NCBI GenBank assembly: GCA_022702705.1
Contig: CM040427.1
Coordinates: 77,429,283 to 77,493,282 of the forward strand
Reading direction: 5' to 3'
From: Papilionanthe hookeriana x Papilionanthe teres
Lineage: Eukaryota; Streptophyta; Magnoliopsida; Asparagales; Orchidaceae
DNA: 64,000 nt
The position numbers were made by a program, and so were the translations under genes. Below are positions 23,326 through 34,870 of the stretch, piece by piece. The notes below the pieces were generated by a model. It made no database searches. It was not told the origin of the DNA and saw only the letters and a program-made list of their open reading frames with translations. Positions within the stretch are counted from its first letter, which is position 1. Every line of letters starts with the position of its first letter.

Positions 23326-24427
23326 CGACACACTTTTAATATGTTTGCAATTTATGTTTATAACAACGGCACCAAAAACTTGATCCCGATTTAAATATAG
23401 ATATATGATTTAATGTATAATGTGGATTCTACGCAAGTATACGTATTGTATCAAGTAATACAGGGCTCTAGTGGAGTCCTGGTTATCGATCCCACAGGGG
23501 AAGTTTTTAACGTATTTGTTATCGACTAAATTTAAAGGAATTACTTACTAATATAGTAAACGGAAATTAAAAGTAACTATAACGAAACTAAAGTAAACTA
23601 ATGCTTGAAATAAGTTGATTTAAATAATTCAGAAAAAGTATCATTCTCCTTGTTTTTAGAAAATTAAGTGAATGATGAATTTAAATAGAATTCTTAAATT
23701 GTATTGTGACAAATAGGAGCATTCATATTCTTTACCCTTTGGTCCAGGTGCAGAAGAACATTGACTAATCCTATGTTTGATTACCGAATCATGCAGCTAG
23801 TCGAGAGGATACTGGCTGCCACTTCGAGCTCCCACGTTCCCCTCACCCGAGGGCTAACATCTACACTTCGACTCTCAAACAATAGGACCGAATTGAATAT
23901 TTTAGTCTGTCACACTAAAATGTCCAATTCTACGTCCGATAATAATATTTCCCTATTTATTTGCACCCGCCTTCCAAGGCTTTTGACTTCCCTGAATATT
24001 GGATGTAATTTTTACTATAGTTGATAATTCAACATATTTTAACAACTCAATTGGCCAGATTGAAAGTAAATTAGGTTTTAAGTAAAAATTATCACAATTT
24101 ATTTTAATATATTAGGTGCTTCTATTTAATTTCGTCAATCCGCATAATTTTCATAAACAAGGAGAAAGACTAAGAAAACTACTCAGAATGCATGGGAATA
24201 AAACAAAGCATGGATTTCATTTGAAGTTAACAACAATAAACAAAGATACTTATCTTAATTTCCTCCCCAAGCAGACTCCTTGAAGTTCCTTTGACTTTTC
24301 CTTCTAGTACAGCAAACTTCTAAATAACACTCAAATAAACTAAAGAAACTCACTAATGACTAACAACAGACTCAAAATAGACTCAGACTCTCTAAAATAG
24401 ACACACCTAGACACTAGAATTCAGCCT

Positions 24428-24437
24428 CTATTTATAG
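24428..24437 (-). promoter_or_regulatory. TATA box in the Athila-like 5' LTR
   Basis: CTATAAATAG on the minus strand. It is identical to the site in the other LTR and is the presumed promoter of the genomic RNA. Confidence 0.7.
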
Positions 24438-24515
24438 ATGTAAGCAAAGGTCCAAGGGGTGCTTAAACACCTCTTCAAAAAGTGTCCAGGTTCAAAGTAT
24501 TTGTATTTTGAACTG

Positions 24516-24690
24516 TCTCGCCGTCGGCGGGAAACGACCTCGCCGTCAGCGGGGCTTCTAGAAGGTCTTCAAACCGCGCGATCTCGCTGTCGACGGGCTC
24601 GGGCTCGCTGTCGGCGAGGTAGTTATAATTCCTTCACAAATTCTCCTCACGATCTCGCCGTCGGCGGACTCGATCTCGCCGTCGGCGACT
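24516..24690. repeat. Cluster of six GC-rich imperfect palindromes (5' LTR)
   Basis: Same order and spacing as 4976-5150. It lies upstream of the TATA box in transcriptional sense, which is an enhancer-like position. Confidence 0.8.
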
Positions 24691-24871
24691 TAGTTCAATT
24701 TGCATGAATTTCCTCCTTTTTGATCCAAATTAGCTCCATTTCATATTTTTTGCTTCCATCACTTATAAATCTTCATTCCTGCAATAAAATAAAGAAAATA
24801 CCTTTCTTTAAAGTGCAATTTCATGAAAAATAGATATGAATTTCGTAATGTATTTTTCTGTGATCACCCTG

Positions 24872-25903
24872 CAAAGGGGAGGGCAGCGGATCAGTGCCAC
24901 AACAAAAATGATACAGCCAATCAAATCGCGCCGCATGGTGTTTCGACGAATCTGATGATCCAGTCAGTGCCACATGGAAAATCCTTTAAGTAGGGTTTAA
25001 TTAAATCAAAAATATATATGAAACCTTTAAAAATTCATACCTTGACATAGAAAAATCAAAAAAGTATGAAAAAATACTTCTGGATTCAGAACAATAAGAT
25101 GAAAATTATAAAAATGAAATAAAAAATTAATGAATAATATTTTATTGTTAATTAATTAATTACTCTATGAAGTAATTTAATTATTAAAAATTAATTATAA
25201 TTTCAAAAATCATGAAATTTTAAGGGATCACTCTTCTCATCCTTAGAAACATTCCCTGATTTTTCCAAGGCTAGGAAAAATCCCTAAAAGTAAATATACC
25301 AATTTTCACTAAACATTGTAATTATTTTCAAAAATAATTATAAAATTAGAAAAAGAAAATTAAAAATTAAAAAATGGTTATAAAGTTTAGGGTGATGAGT
25401 TTGAGCCCCAAATGATAACTTCTAATTCTTGAAAATTTTGAAATGACATTTTAGCCGTTTAAGGTAAAAATTGTAAAATTGGAAAATTATATTTTAAACC
25501 CTAAAATTCTATCCTTTAAAAGGGGTAATTAGGATCAACTAAATTCTAATATCTAAGTTTAAATTACTTTAAATCTTAGATGAATTCCTAAGTTCTAGTT
25601 TGGTTATGTTTGAACATAATTTCAACCTTTAAAAATCTAAATTAAGCTTAATCACTTCTTTCTTAAACCTTAATTACATTAGGTTTAAGCTAAATCAAAT
25701 CTCAATTAGGTCTAATCCCTGTTAGGCCTAATTAATCCACTTAAATCTTAATTACATTAAGTTTAATTCAATTTAAACCCTAATTAGGTCTATTCTCTAT
25801 TAGGCCAAATTAATTCTCTTAAACCTTAATCACATTAGGTTTAATTCAAATTAAACCCTAATTAGGTCTAATCCCTAATAGGCCTAATTAATTTCCTTAA
25901 AGC
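24872..25903 (+). repeat. Giant LTR copy C, middle segment
   Basis: Non-coding and AT-rich. Its start resumes the sequence interrupted at 3783. The 'gcgccgcatgg...gacgaatctgatgatcc...cacatgg' block near 24,930-24,975 corresponds to the GC-rich island of copy A. From about 25,550 it becomes a 'cattaggtttaa...aaaccctaattaggtctaa' repeat that continues across the Tat-like insertion at 41,419. It ends with AAAGC (25899-25903). Confidence 0.6.
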
Positions 25904-27232
25904 TGTTGACCTCATTTTTGATGAGGTCTTCTCTTCTTCTCTTTAGTACTTAGGATCTAGCCTTAGGCTTTTCCTTTGACTATCCTAGAGGATTAGAATT
26001 GGGACCCACCACTTAAAAATTCAAACCACTTCTTAACTCCCCGAAAACTCCACAAACTCGATTGTAGACCCCTAATCACCTAGAGGGTTGAGATCAAATG
26101 TGGAAGTTTAAAGGATGAGTTCCTATAGGACTCTTTGGCCTTAGGACCGCTCACAGGTGGCTCGGTTCGGTGAAGAGGCCGACTTACACACACACTACAC
26201 TTATACACTACACTTTCACACACTTCTTAAAGACACACCCATACCCAATTTGACCTCCCGACTCATGCGGGTGGTTCACATGGATGGTCCTTAACCCCTA
26301 AGCCCTTGGCTAAGAGGGTTAGGAACAACATAGTGGATACCTCAAATGAGTCCCTTTCATGGCTCATGTGGGCTTGATGTGGCTTCATGTCTCAACCAAA
26401 ATGATTTCATTCCACTTACATTCACCCAATCTTCAATTTTCCAAATTTTCAATTTTCCAAATTTTCAATTTTCCAAATTTTCAATTTTCCAAATTTTCAA
26501 TTTTTGACCCCCGGGACCCTACACCCGCCTAACCTACCAAATGCCCTTGAAATTATCCAAATCTTCCAAAATTTCCAAATCACCCAAAATTCCTCAAAAC
26601 CAATCCCAAATAATCCCACATTACTCAAATTGATCATCCATAGCCAAAAATACCAAAAATTCCAAAAATACCTCCCAATACCCTCCAAATACCCAAAATA
26701 CCCCTCTTAACCCAAAAATCCAAAAAATTCAGAAAATTCCCAGAAAATTCCAAAAAATCTCAAATATTCCCAATTTCATTTTGTTCAACTACATCATGGG
26801 CTAATTTTGTCAATTTACCCCACTTTTATCAAAACCCCCAATTTGACCCATTTTAACCCAAAGTGAACCCAATGTCAAACCAAACCTACCCAATTGACCC
26901 AAATTCTGGTCCAATTCAATTCTAAACTTCAATTCAACATCCCCAACACCAATCTAGACCAAATCCAAGTCCAATTTGATTGGCATTGGGATCCAATTTC
27001 ACTTTTGGCCTTAAAGTCCAATTTGGACCCATGACCCAAACTTAGCCCAAACTCACCCAATTCAACTCCAATTAACCCCAAATCTTTTCTAAACCTTCCT
27101 TAACATCCCCATAAACAAAACACTAACATGATTTGCCCAAGATTTTGACCCGAACCCTATTCAAATTCAACCCAAAATCAAAAAGCCCAATTTTGACCTA
27201 AACCCAAACCTAACCCAAAAATAAGCCGTACA
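25904..27232 (+). repeat. 5' LTR of the Tat-like element
   Basis: Begins TGTTGACCTCATTTTTGATG and ends AAATAAGCCGTACA. It aligns with 40141-41418, the main difference being extra copies of a 16-bp repeat. It matches the first 1.26 kb and the last few bases of giant LTR copy A, with the interior of the giant form missing. Confidence 0.92.
26439..26503. repeat. 16-bp tandem repeat in the 5' LTR
   Basis: About four copies of AATTTTCCAAATTTTC, against about one in the 3' LTR near 40,668. This accounts for nearly all of the 51-bp length difference between the LTRs, so it expanded or contracted after insertion. Confidence 0.85.
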
Positions 27233-27237
27233 ATTTC

Positions 27238-27256
27238 TGGCGACTCCGCTGGGGAC
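27238..27256 (+). promoter_or_regulatory. Primer-binding site (tRNA-Arg type)
   Basis: TGGCGACTCCGCTGGGGAC starts five bases after the 5' LTR. This is the form used by Tat/Ogre-group elements, primed by a tRNA, generally assigned to tRNA-Arg. Confidence 0.85.
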
Positions 27257-27747
27257 GATTCCTCTCTCCATTTTTAAATCAAATAGTTCTGCTTTCAAAA
27301 ATCAGTAGTGTATTCATGTCCCTAATGGATCAAACTACCCTTCTTTCCATTGGAATACTATGTTCATTTCTACCTTGAACGAGTATAGCCAACATTCTCT
27401 CGGATTTAAGAGCCACTGTTTAGACACCCCTAAACGGAGAGGTTCCGATATCCTTTTACCTCATTTCTGAGGTGGGGTGGACCCCCAATAGGTGTTAGTT
27501 TAGGAGTGATCCTTCGAGTCGAGAAGTCTTGCATAAGACTTTCTTTTTCTTTCCAACTCTGAATCAAATTCATTACCTTCTCTACACCTTCGAACATTCC
27601 GTTCTAAATAAAAAAACCCTCTAATGAATGACTCTTTTAACAAATATACATGAACAAGAATGTGTTCGGACACTTTTCGATTCCTTTCTTTTCGTCTTGA
27701 TGAGAAGAAGCATAACTTGGGATCGACAATCGAATCCGCCCTGCGAA
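27257..27747 (+). other. Untranslated leader of the Tat-like element
   Basis: No convincing ORF before the gag ATG at 27748, although one frame is open from 27628. The leader presumably holds the packaging signal and any splice donor. No unambiguous donor was chosen. Confidence 0.5.
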
Positions 27748-29954
27748 ATGGAAGCCCCAAAGCCGATTTTCTCCTTCACCAATGGACTAGACCTCGCCGT
27801 TTACAAGGATGAGCTGTCTGACAATGGGATCATCCGGTTTGGACAAGGATTTGAGAACACAAATGTCAAGATCGCTGACGTTACTCTCTTCGCACTGATG
27901 GACAAAGTGTCAGAAACTGAGAAACCCATGATTGAGTTCAACCTTAAATCAACTCAAGAATTTCCCCCTCTGCAAAGGGTTCCAACTGAGAGGAGTACCG
28001 CTGTCCATAGAAGGACCGTTATCTCTACCCCCACTGGTCTAGTCGTCTCTGCACCTACCCCGGCTCCCGCCAAACTGAAGGGGAAGGAAGTTCAAATTTG
28101 TAACGAGCATGTTACCGTGGAGGGTACGGATTTCCGTGCAAGACCTTCGTTTTTGAAATTGGGTCCGGCTCGAGGGTTCCACCCCTAACACGGACTCGGA
28201 GGAGAAACAGAGGCGGGGAAGATTGCCGGGAAGGCCGGAGGCTGCTCGAAGTCGCTTTCTTAGAAGAAATCCTCGAGTACACACCACTACTCGAATACAT
28301 ACCATTGTCCGAGTATACACCCCTTTTGGAAGGAAGTAGATTCCATCCCCTTTCCGCCGCAGATCGACGAGGAAAATGTCCGCGGGATTGCCTCTACATT
28401 ACCTCGGCCCGCATACTATAGTGACAACGAAAAGAAAAGGGCTAGGGTTGCACCACTTGCCCGACTACGGACTCGTGATTGAAAAGTTAGCGAAGAAGGA
28501 AAGATGCCCCGTATCGGAAATTTTAAGAAGGATAGGGCGGGTGCCGGCCAAATCTCGTCTTGGGCCGCGAGTAGAATGCGTTATCGCCGCGGAAGAGCCT
28601 AATAAGAAGATGAAGGCTAGTCCACTCGTTGTTGTTCCGGGTTTACGGATCGGGGAGGATACCACCTTCCAGACATTCGAGTGACGGACCATCCGGTCCT
28701 AGGCCCTCTCGTCGCTAGAAGGATGGTATAGGCGTCCCACTACCGGCCAATTAAGACCGAAACAACGACCAGAAAAAGAAAGTCTCGTCAGGAGACTTGA
28801 GTCGGAAGAGAGTGCTACCGCAGTAAAGGGAACTCATGAGAAAGAAGCTCGACAGTTATCACATGACAACTGCAAGGATGTGCAGAAAAGGCCATTAGAA
28901 GATGCTATGGAAAAGTTAAGAACTGGTATTCGTCGACTAGCAAGGGAAAGAGAAGAGAAGTTCGGAGATGAAGTTGACTCGTCAGAGTTCATGGATGATG
29001 AGTATGCAGAAATTAACATGGTAGAAACACGAGCTTCGTCAGCTTCACAAGGTGCTCCTGCAGCCGCAGAAAGAGAGGAGCCGGAAGTAATGAGAAGGCA
29101 ACTTCAAGAGAAAGATGATACAATTGCCCAAATGGCGAAAAGGATGGAAGAGATGGTTGTAGCCCTAGCCACTCTCCAGAGGCAGGTTCAACCCCAAAGG
29201 GAAACACCCCCAGAAGTCATTCACATTGTAGACGGAGGAAAGGAGATTACATCCGTCAACGGGGATGATCAATTTAAGAAGGATGCAACACAAAGCATGA
29301 TTCCGGAGAAGGATATTAAGAGCTTGGTGGAACGACGGAGTGCGAGAAGCCTTAGCACAATCAAAGAGCGGGACATCCATTCGGACGGGTAGACCTTACC
29401 CCGAAGAATTCGACGCCGTCCAATATCCGAAAGGCTTTGTACCACCTCCGTTCAAGACCTTTGATGGAACCGGAAACCCTCGGCGGCATGTTGCACATTT
29501 TCGTGCCGGTTGTTGCAACGCCGGCGGAAGTGATGCTTTACTCTTCCGACAATTTGTCGACGGCTCGTCGGGGATCACCTTTGATTGGTATGCGGAATTA
29601 CCAAACGGTTCGGTAAAGACATTTTCGGAATTAGAGAACCTCTTCATCAAGCGATTTGTCGGAGCTCGGCACCACATCACTATAGGTGATTTAGTGGTAG
29701 AGAAGCAGAAGCCGAATGAAACCTTGGTGGACTACATACTTCGATGGAGGAACCTAAGTATGAAGTGTGAGCCACAATTACAAGAACAGCATGCAGTCGG
29801 CATTTTACTAAAAAGCATCCATGGCCCGATAGCACTTCTCCTCAAGGGATTTACTATTAAGACTTTCAAGAAGTTGTTAAGCAAGGCCGGAAGCTTGCAA
29901 GAGGAGGCGAAGCAATTAAGTTTCACCGATAAAACGAACAAACGAAGCTCGTGA
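27748..29954 (+). pseudogene. gag: Gag of the Tat-like element (frameshifted)
   Basis: The start MEAPKPIFSFTNGLDLAV at 27748 opens an N-terminal domain to about 28188. A second frame at 28376-28684 carries 'HHLPDYGLVIEKLAKKE'. A helical, Glu/Lys-rich segment follows at 28880-29200. The capsid core at 29340-29954 carries 'KTFDGTGNPRRHVAHF', 'FSELENLFIKRFVG' and 'ETLVDYILRWRNL', typical of the Tat-lineage Retrotrans_gag domain. Gag forms the particle that packages the RNA. Frame changes between these blocks, with few stops inside each, mean either recent decay or sequence-consensus indels. The N-terminal 'F.NG..LAV' motif recurs at the start of the AlkB-like ORF. Confidence 0.85.
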
Positions 29955-30459
29955 AAACTTTTGAAAAGAAGTCCGGGATCGTCGCGGCGGTCGATAAAGG
30001 CAAGCAACCGATACAAATATCGTCGAACGGCCGCGACGAACCTCAACGGAATTACCGGCAACCCCGACCCGAGTTATCGGTCATGTCAACGGTATGAACA
30101 ACCGCCTCGTCCACAACGTACGCTAAGGGAGCTTCGAGCGAGGAGTATCCGTTCAAAAATGAGGCGATGCCGAAAATGTTCCGCGATCGATGAAGACTCC
30201 GGATTTCCAACTGCCGGAACCTAAAAGCACTGGAAGAAGTCGACAAGAGAGGTGATCCCAACTTTTGCCCTTACCACCGGATGCTTGGACACAAGATAGA
30301 AGATTGTATTACCTTCAAAAGTTGGCTCAACGACAATCTTCGGAAAGGGAATATAACGATCTCGAAGGAGTACATGAAGGAACCCCAGAAAGGAGGTTCC
30401 GTCAATGCTATCTCGACGGATCTCATTGTGCCGATAGACCCCTATGCGACTGACGATGG
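29955..30459 (+). pseudogene. gag: Gag C-terminus with zinc-knuckle-like motif (frameshifted)
   Basis: The reading near 30255-30310 gives 'FCPYHRMLGHKIEDC', a C-x2-H-x4-H-x4-C pattern found at this position in Tat-type gag-pol. 'FKSWLNDNLRKGNITI' follows. The motif probably binds nucleic acid. The 29,955-30,250 part is scrambled by frameshifts. Confidence 0.7.
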
Positions 30460-31830
30460 ATGGACTACCGCTTGGACAAAGTCTTCGAAAAAGATTTTGG
30501 ATCACATCCAAACCGCTTCGGTCCGAGCCTCGATTCGAGTTCGAAACCCGTTAAGTCGACACTATCACTTGCGATAGAAGAACCACCTCAACAAGAGACA
30601 ATTGAAGAGAAGAAGAAAATCGACGAAGAAGAGAAGTCTGAGGCTCTTAAGGCTAGGCTAGGGGCTGCTTATCCTAGGATAGTTGTTTCTGATTCGGGGG
30701 AGAAATCCCTCGAACCTCTGACTCTGTATGATTATTTGCTCACTCCGGTGGGATCTTATATTGATGAGGGTTATGGCGTTGGCTACGTTCTGACTGTTTC
30801 TAACGATTACGTAACTAGCGACAATCAACCTAATCCGGACGTCGATTCCGATACAAATAACAATTCTCAAATCATACACAATCTCGAAGATCACAATGAC
30901 GAAGAAGACATCCACCAAGGAGGCTATGAGAGTTCAACAAGCGACGAATCTATTTGCGAGTTTCGAGGAGCTCCAGTCACAATAGAGTTAGAGCCTTCAG
31001 ACTCCGAAGCTGATCCTGGAGAACCTGTCGTTCCAATTCAGGAGGAGACACCAGCAAACTCAATTCTAAATTCAGAAGAAATCACAGAAGTCAACTTAAG
31101 AAGTGGAAGAGTTCTACCTCCGAGAATGGGTCCAAAGGACAAAGGAAAGCAGGTGGTTGTTCGGGAAGAACCAACCCCGGCGGAAGAAATACCCATTCGA
31201 GAAGAAAACGAGGCACATGAAAACAAAGTGGACTACAACGTGCTAGCCCATCTTAGGAAACTACCGACCAAGCCGAGCATCTACGACGCTCTCATCTTAT
31301 CAAAGGAGATGAGAGAAGCTCCGATCGAGGCCTTACTTGATCCAGAAATTTGCTTAGCTCAAATGACTGGAGATTCTTTAGATGAGGTTTGCTCGTTAAA
31401 GGAACAGCGAGGTGTTACCTTCACGGACAATGACCTACTACTTGGGACAGCAGACCACAACCGACCCTTGTACATTTCAGTTACAATTGGGAAGTTTACG
31501 CTCTCCAGAGTATTGGTGGATCCAGGAGCATCAATCAATATAATGAATCTTCGAACGCTAGCATACTTGGAAATTGATGCTCGCGAGCTCGAAGCGGACG
31601 AAATGTTATTAAGAGGATTCAACCAGAAAGGAGAAAGAGCCCTCGGGTCAATAACACTGCTAATGAAGACCGGTGACTTAGCAAAGACAACCGCGAAATT
31701 TCACATAATTGATTCGAAACGTCGTTCAACGCTCTACTTGGGCCGACCATGGATACATGAAAACCGGATGGTACCATCATCTCTACATCAATGCATCAAA
31801 TACTACGATGGAGGGGAACGAGTGTATTAA
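30460..31830 (+). pseudogene. pol: Linker and aspartic protease of Tat-like pol
   Basis: This is the longest intact frame of the element (456 codons). An acidic, low-complexity N-terminal half (30,600-31,250) is followed by the protease fold at about 31,460-31,760. Visible motifs are 'LYISVTIGKFTLSRVLVDPG' with the active-site Asp in 'VDPGASINIM', and 'STLYLGRPWIHE' at the C-terminal end. The protease matures the polyprotein. The usual DSG/DTG is DPG here, which is a plausible damaging or lineage-specific change. The following frame starts near 31,709. Confidence 0.82.
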
Positions 31831-32425
31831 AGGTGACTTACAACCATTCTCCGTACATGAAATCGGAATCCATGAAGATGCGGCTTATTATGCACCTCCG
31901 AAGAAAACAATCTTCTCCGGAGATACCGTAACAAATGAAGCAAAGGAAATTTGGGACAACGAAGAGCCTGAAATTCTAGTCCAACAGTCACTCACCACTC
32001 CCTTACGGCGAGATGGTGAAGGTTTCTCCACAACTCGCATCCGAGGTCGAGGCCGGGGACGAGGTCGTGGCAGAGACATTAGGACGATTGGACAAAGGAA
32101 ACCAGCCATCAATGTTGATTGGGAAGATAGTTCTGAAGAAGAAAAAGAAATCAAACAAGAAGCAGCGAAAATAAATCGAAAGAAGTCGCAATTCAGAATC
32201 CCTCTCGAAGATGAAAGAAACGAAGAATATAAATCGATGTACGAGAAGATTAACCACTATGTACATACTATGACCCTGACCCCGATCCATTCTAATAAGA
32301 TCGAGGGTATGGAGGTCAAAGAGGTACGTAGCGAGTGGTGCAAAGCCCATCAAATTCTACCGTGGTGCTCCTTCCTCCAAAGCTGAAAATAATGTACAAT
32401 TTGAAGATGCTACTTCATCGAATTA
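31831..32425 (+). pseudogene. pol: Protease-RT spacer of Tat-like pol
   Basis: An open frame at 31709-32386 overlaps the protease end and carries an Arg/Gly-rich tract ('RIRGRGRGRGRGRDIRTIG', about 32,030-32,090) and an acidic segment. It resembles the spacer seen between protease and RT in this lineage. No catalytic motif. Confidence 0.6.
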
Positions 32426-33881
32426 ATGGAATTGCCTTTTGAGTGGTACTCTCCCTGTGTTCAAAATTTAATTCGGCGTGGTTTTTTACCTCGACAATGG
32501 ACAAAAGGTCGATCACAACATTTTGAAAATTTATGGAATAACTCCGGTCGTCCACCCGATTCAAAACATGGTCTCGGATTCGGCACGGTAGGATCGGTTG
32601 ACGATACCGAATTTTGCATGGTTGTCACTTGCGAGTCTAATGAAAACTGCATGGAAGCTACAGAAGAACTCGAAGATTTACAAATTGGAGACACTCCACC
32701 AGAATTCGAAGAAGAGATCAAATCTACAATAGATGAGTTAACGGAAGTTAACTTAGGTACTAGCGAAGAACCTAGACCTACATTTGTTAGCTCCTTACTC
32801 AATAAAGAAGACTCCAAAGAAATAATCAAGTTATTAATGGAATTTAAAGACTGTTTTGCTTGGAGCTACGATGAGATGCCGAGTTTAGCTCCGGAGGTCG
32901 CGAGTCCATAAGCTAGGAGTGGATCCTACTTCGTTCCGTCGGACAAGGTCCCGAGAAGAATGCGTCTAGAAATCGAACAACAAGTCATAGCTGAAGTTAA
33001 AAAGCTAATAGACGCTAAATTTGTCCGTGAAGAGCAATACCCGACTTGGTTAGCCAATATGGTACCAGTCAAGAAGAAGAATGGTTAGATCAGAATTTGT
33101 GTGGATTTCATATATTTAAACAAGGCATGTCCAAAAGATGAATTTCCTCTACCGATCCCAGAATTGATGATCGACATTGCTTCAACACATGAAATATTCT
33201 CATTCATGGATGGATCTTCGGGATACAACCGGATAAAAATGGCTCCGAGAGGATGAAAAACTTACGAGCATTCGAACGCCGATCGGAGTATATTGCTACA
33301 CGGTGATGCCATTCGGACCGAAGAACGCAGGAGCAACCTACCAGAGAGCGATGACAAGAATTTTTGATGATCTCATCCACAATCAAGTCGAATGCTACGT
33401 GGACGATGTGGTCATTAAAAGCAAAGTAAAGGAAAATCACCTGTATGATTTGAGAATTGTTTTCGAACGATTAAGGCAATTTAACCTTAAGATGAATCCC
33501 TTAAAATGTGCCTTCGGCGTCACCTCCGGGAAATTCTTAGGATTCGTTGTCCGGCATCGTGGAATTGAAATCGACCCGGAAAAGATTAAAGCTATCTTAG
33601 AAATGCCGCCTCCCAGAACCTTAAAACAACTACGATCTTTTCAAGGGAAGCTGGCATATCTTCGACGCTTTATCTCGAACTTGTCGGGTAGGTGTCGACC
33701 TTTCTCGGCACTAGTTAAAAAGGACGCCAAATTTATTTGGGAAGAGAAATGCCGGAGGGCCTTCGAGGACATTAAGCAATATTTAATGACACCTCCTGTC
33801 TTAGCGGCCCCGGTCTCGGGTAGACCGTCGATACTTTATACCGCGGCTTTAGACGACTCACTCGGAGCCTCGTTAGCCTGA
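32426..33881 (+). pseudogene. pol: Reverse transcriptase of the Tat-like element (frameshifted)
   Basis: 32426-32911 encodes the RT lead-in ('LLMEFKDCFAWSYDEMP'). Continuing in shifted frames, 'WLANMVPVKKKNG' and 'FSFMDGSSGYN' (first catalytic Asp, near 33,205) can be read. 33303-33881 holds 'MPFGPKNAGATYQRAM', the 'YVDDVVIKSK' active site near 33,395, and the thumb/connection 'LKQLRSFQGKLAYLRRF'. A TAG replaces a sense codon after 'KKKNG' near 33,088 and a TGA occurs near 33,255. Block order is that of Ty3/gypsy RT. It converts element RNA to cDNA. Confidence 0.88.
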
Positions 33882-34230
33882 GTCGATGATGAGGGTAAAG
33901 AAAATGCTCTTTACTACCTAAGCCGTCGTTTACTTCCGACGGAAATAAGGTATCCCGCAATTGAAAAGCACTCGTTTAGCCCTGATCTTCGCCGCTCAAA
34001 AGCTCAGGCATTACATGCTTTCTCACAAGGTCAACCTGATTTCGAAATTTAATCCATTGCAATACTTGATGACCCGTCCAACGCTTTCCGGTAGACTTGC
34101 CAGGTGGTCAATGATATTATTGCAATTTGATATAACTTTCGTGCCTCTTCGTGCCGTAAAGGGACAAGTCCTAGCAGACTTCCTCGCAGCACACCCTTTG
34201 CCGGCAGAATCGCCTCTCAATGACGACTTG
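33882..34230 (+). pseudogene. pol: First RNase H domain of the Tat-like element
   Basis: Readable blocks are 'NALYYLSRRLLPTEIRYP', 'LALIFAAQKLRHYML', 'LSGRLARWSMILLQFDI' and 'VKGQVLADFLAAHPL', the usual tail of the Ty3/gypsy RNase H. A TGA near 33,881 and a frameshift near 33,960 interrupt it. Confidence 0.82.
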
Positions 34231-34870
34231 CCAGATGAACAAATAATGAACCTAGAAGACCACGATGATCGACGTTGGGAATTGTATTTCGACGGAGCAT
34301 CTTCGACACATAAAGACGAAGAATTGCAAGTGATAGTACCCGGTAAGGCGGGGATCGGACTAATCTTTATAACACCGGAGCGGGGGATGTTAAGATACTC
34401 CTACCACTTGACGAGCCGTGTACGAATAACGAAGCGGAATACGAAGCCCTCATAACAGGACTAGAATTAACTATTCGAATGGGGATAACGGACATCAACA
34501 TCTACGGGGATTCGCAGTTAATCATTCAACGGATCGCCGAACAAGACGAATTTTAAAAACAAGACTCGAGCAATACTTCCGAGTATGCCATACGAGTTGT
34601 TGGAACAAATTCCAAATGTGACGATCTACAAAATTCCCGTAAAGAAAACGCTTTAGCGAGATGCGTTAGCCTGTCTCGCAAAAGAATTTTCCCGTTTACA
34701 AGATGAATCGGTGGAAGTGTCGGTTCACGGGCGTCGAGTCCTATCACGGCTCGACATAGACACAATACACAAATCGAAAAGGAAAAAGGATCAATTGCGG
34801 CGGTGACGGAGAACACGGAAGATTGGCGACGACCATTAATAGACTACACCGCAAACAGGAAAACTACCGG
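34231..34870 (+). pseudogene. pol: Second, archaeal-type RNase H (aRNH) domain
   Basis: 'WELYFDGASS' near 34,277 supplies the first Asp. 'NNEAEYEALITGLEL' near 34,430 supplies the Glu, and 'INIYGDSQLIIQ' near 34,500 the second Asp. A second RNase H placed between the normal one and integrase is the defining trait of the Tat lineage. The frame changes near 34,430 and again after 34,550, where an in-frame TAA appears. Confidence 0.82.

Larger units (their letters stand above)
3784..24866 (-). mobile_element. Athila-like Ty3/gypsy LTR retrotransposon (with nested solo LTR)
   Basis: The element is bounded by two highly similar LTRs (3784-5325 and 23326-24866) and by an exact 5-bp target duplication, CCCTG, at 3779-3783 and 24867-24871. 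On the minus strand the order is gag, protease, RT, RNase H, integrase, then two env-like ORFs. This is the Ty3/gypsy order, and the gag/protease resemble Athila ('CDFGASINLMPLS', 'ILGRPFLATG'). The interval is 21,083 bp. After subtracting the nested solo LTR (5729-13220) and one target copy it is about 13.6 kb, which fits the Athila size class. All coding regions carry stops or frameshifts, so this copy is not autonomous as read. Confidence 0.93.
23326..24866 (-). repeat. 5' LTR of the Athila-like element
   Basis: 1541 bp, pairing with 3784-5325. It begins TGATCACAG on the minus strand and is flanked outside by CCCTG (24867-24871). It carries the same TATA box (24428-24437) and palindrome cluster. 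Visible differences from its partner are few and scattered, so the insertion is fairly recent relative to the sequence it landed in. Confidence 0.92.

Noticed and set aside
4459..24707. ORFs in the Athila-like LTRs (for example 23761-24024 and 24459-24707)
   Set aside because: The LTRs are non-coding, and the ORFs are not kept between the two LTR copies.
28039..32829. Minus-strand ORFs of 60-122 codons across gag-pol of the Tat-like element
   Set aside because: They are shadows of the plus-strand gag-pol frames, which carry recognisable motifs.
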